The position numbers and the translations under genes are program-made. The notes under the pieces are model-generated. The model searched no databases. It was given only the letters and a program-made list of their open reading frames with translations, and was not told the origin of the DNA. DNA of 64,000 bases from Burhinus oedicnemus. Its lineage: Eukaryota > Chordata > Aves > Charadriiformes > Burhinidae. The DNA is taken from NCBI GenBank assembly GCA_008921705.1, contig VFFE01007644.1, positions 2,190,871-2,254,870 on the forward strand. Reading direction: 5' to 3'. Below are positions 63,335-64,000 of this stretch, one piece after another (within the stretch, counting starts at the first letter, position 1; every line of letters begins with the position of its first letter).

Positions 63335-63450
63335 CCGCACCGGCCCAGAGCAGGGGGGTCCGCAGGAGCGGGCAGCCCGGCTCAGACGCCCGGCTCTGCC
63401 AGCGGAAGCGCACCACTCTGCAGACACCCCAGCCAGCTTCGGGAGGAACC
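63335..63450. other. GC-rich islet
   Basis: GC-rich stretch (GCAGGAGCGGGCAGCCCGGC) grading into pyrimidine-rich sequence to about 63560. Nothing gene-like recognised. Confidence 0.35.
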
Positions 63451-64000
63451 CCCTTCCCCAATTCTAGGCAGCACTCACAGATGCCGGAGAATCCAGTTCT
63501 TGCTGGACCAATTCCCCTACTTTCCACCCTTATCCACTCCCCATCTATCAACCCCAGAGGGCCCCCAGCATCCTGATGAACCCAGCTCCAGCAGCGTTAC
63601 TAGGTTATGTGGGTTCATGCCTTTGGAGCACAGTAGCTAAAATGTATAGCTAATATGTGAATAGTCAATACTCAAATTGAATATTTAAATTTAATGTATT
63701 CGTTCTGTACCTTGCATAGAAGTGTCCAGTCAAATGGCATAAAAATTATGTGTGGTAAGGATCAGAATCTCCTAGAACTGACGTTGAATCGTCACCAGCT
63801 AACCTATACACCAGACAGTGGGGCTAGACTTTACGTATCTGAGAGATTTGCTGTTATTTTGTGTACAACTGACTTCAGTTAAGAAAGCAGACGCTTAGAG
63901 TCCCAACCATTTAATATTTTAGTTATTATATACACTTCATTGCTAATGCTATAGGTATTATGAAAATGTTATAGATCTCTATTTTTTGTTCTTTCTTTGG

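Larger units (their letters stand above)
52682..64000. other. Unique AT-rich non-coding stretch
   Basis: Eleven kilobases without recognisable transposon or gene. Items listed separately are the candidate exons at 53026-53255 (minus) and 58935-59015 (plus), an A16 run at 54187-54202, and CpG-richer patches at 59535-59730 and 63335-63450. Open frames at 57367-57690, 57824-58168 and 60885-61211 (minus) have no recognised domain. Confidence 0.6.

Noticed and set aside
1..64000. tRNA, rRNA, snRNA and well-known miRNA genes
   Set aside because: I looked for tRNA T-loop words (GGTTCGAATCC-like), U6-like sequence and several conserved miRNA seeds and saw none. A covariance-model scan would settle this.
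1..64000. CRISPR arrays, bacterial operons or phage genes
   Set aside because: No spaced direct repeats of the right size and no prokaryotic gene organisation; the CR1 content shows the DNA is avian.
1..64000. Endogenous retrovirus with paired long terminal repeats
   Set aside because: I saw no long direct repeats bounded by TG...CA, no primer-binding site and no retroviral protein motif. Old solo LTRs could still be hidden and need a repeat-library search.

Overview
This window looks like nuclear DNA from a bird. The only clearly recognisable genes-of-origin are fragments of CR1 LINE retrotransposons. Several still carry the diagnostic CR1 3' end (ATTCTATG-type octamers, the block TTGGAAGGGACCTTAAAG read on the opposite strand) and the conserved C-terminal part of the CR1 ORF2 protein (HLEYCVQ..W, LLERVQ, LRELGLFSLEK). 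There are no Alu-like SINEs, no L1, no bacterial operons and no compact gene packing. The background is AT-rich, non-coding and interrupted by short CpG-dense islets.

Layout: 1-5345 is unique AT-rich sequence. A CR1 copy on the minus strand fills 5346-6204. 6205-13444 is mostly unique. An old, diverged CR1 (minus) lies at about 13445-14215. 14216-23200 is unique and holds the strongest CpG island (16645-16925). Two plus-strand CR1 copies sit close together at 23201-23551 and 23727-24303. 24304-36729 is unique with a CpG islet at 26440-26660. A degraded CR1 (plus) lies at about 36730-37256. 37257-52526 is unique with several CpG islets and A/C-rich tracts. A short young-looking CR1 tail (minus) is at 52527-52681. 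52682-64000 is unique.

No reading frame outside the CR1 copies matched a protein family I can name, so I call no confident protein-coding gene, tRNA, rRNA, snRNA or miRNA. The window is best read as intergenic or deep intronic sequence. A handful of short stretches have good splice signals around an open frame (minus 39555-39643, minus 53026-53255, minus 9868-9926, plus 58935-59015, plus 42832-42891, a possible first exon at plus 26436-26469). They are listed with low confidence because pseudo-exons of this quality are expected by chance in 128 kb of strand sequence. Several of the longer ones are on the minus strand, which is weak but testable support for a minus-strand transcript. Coordinates of degraded repeats are good to roughly 10-20 bases.
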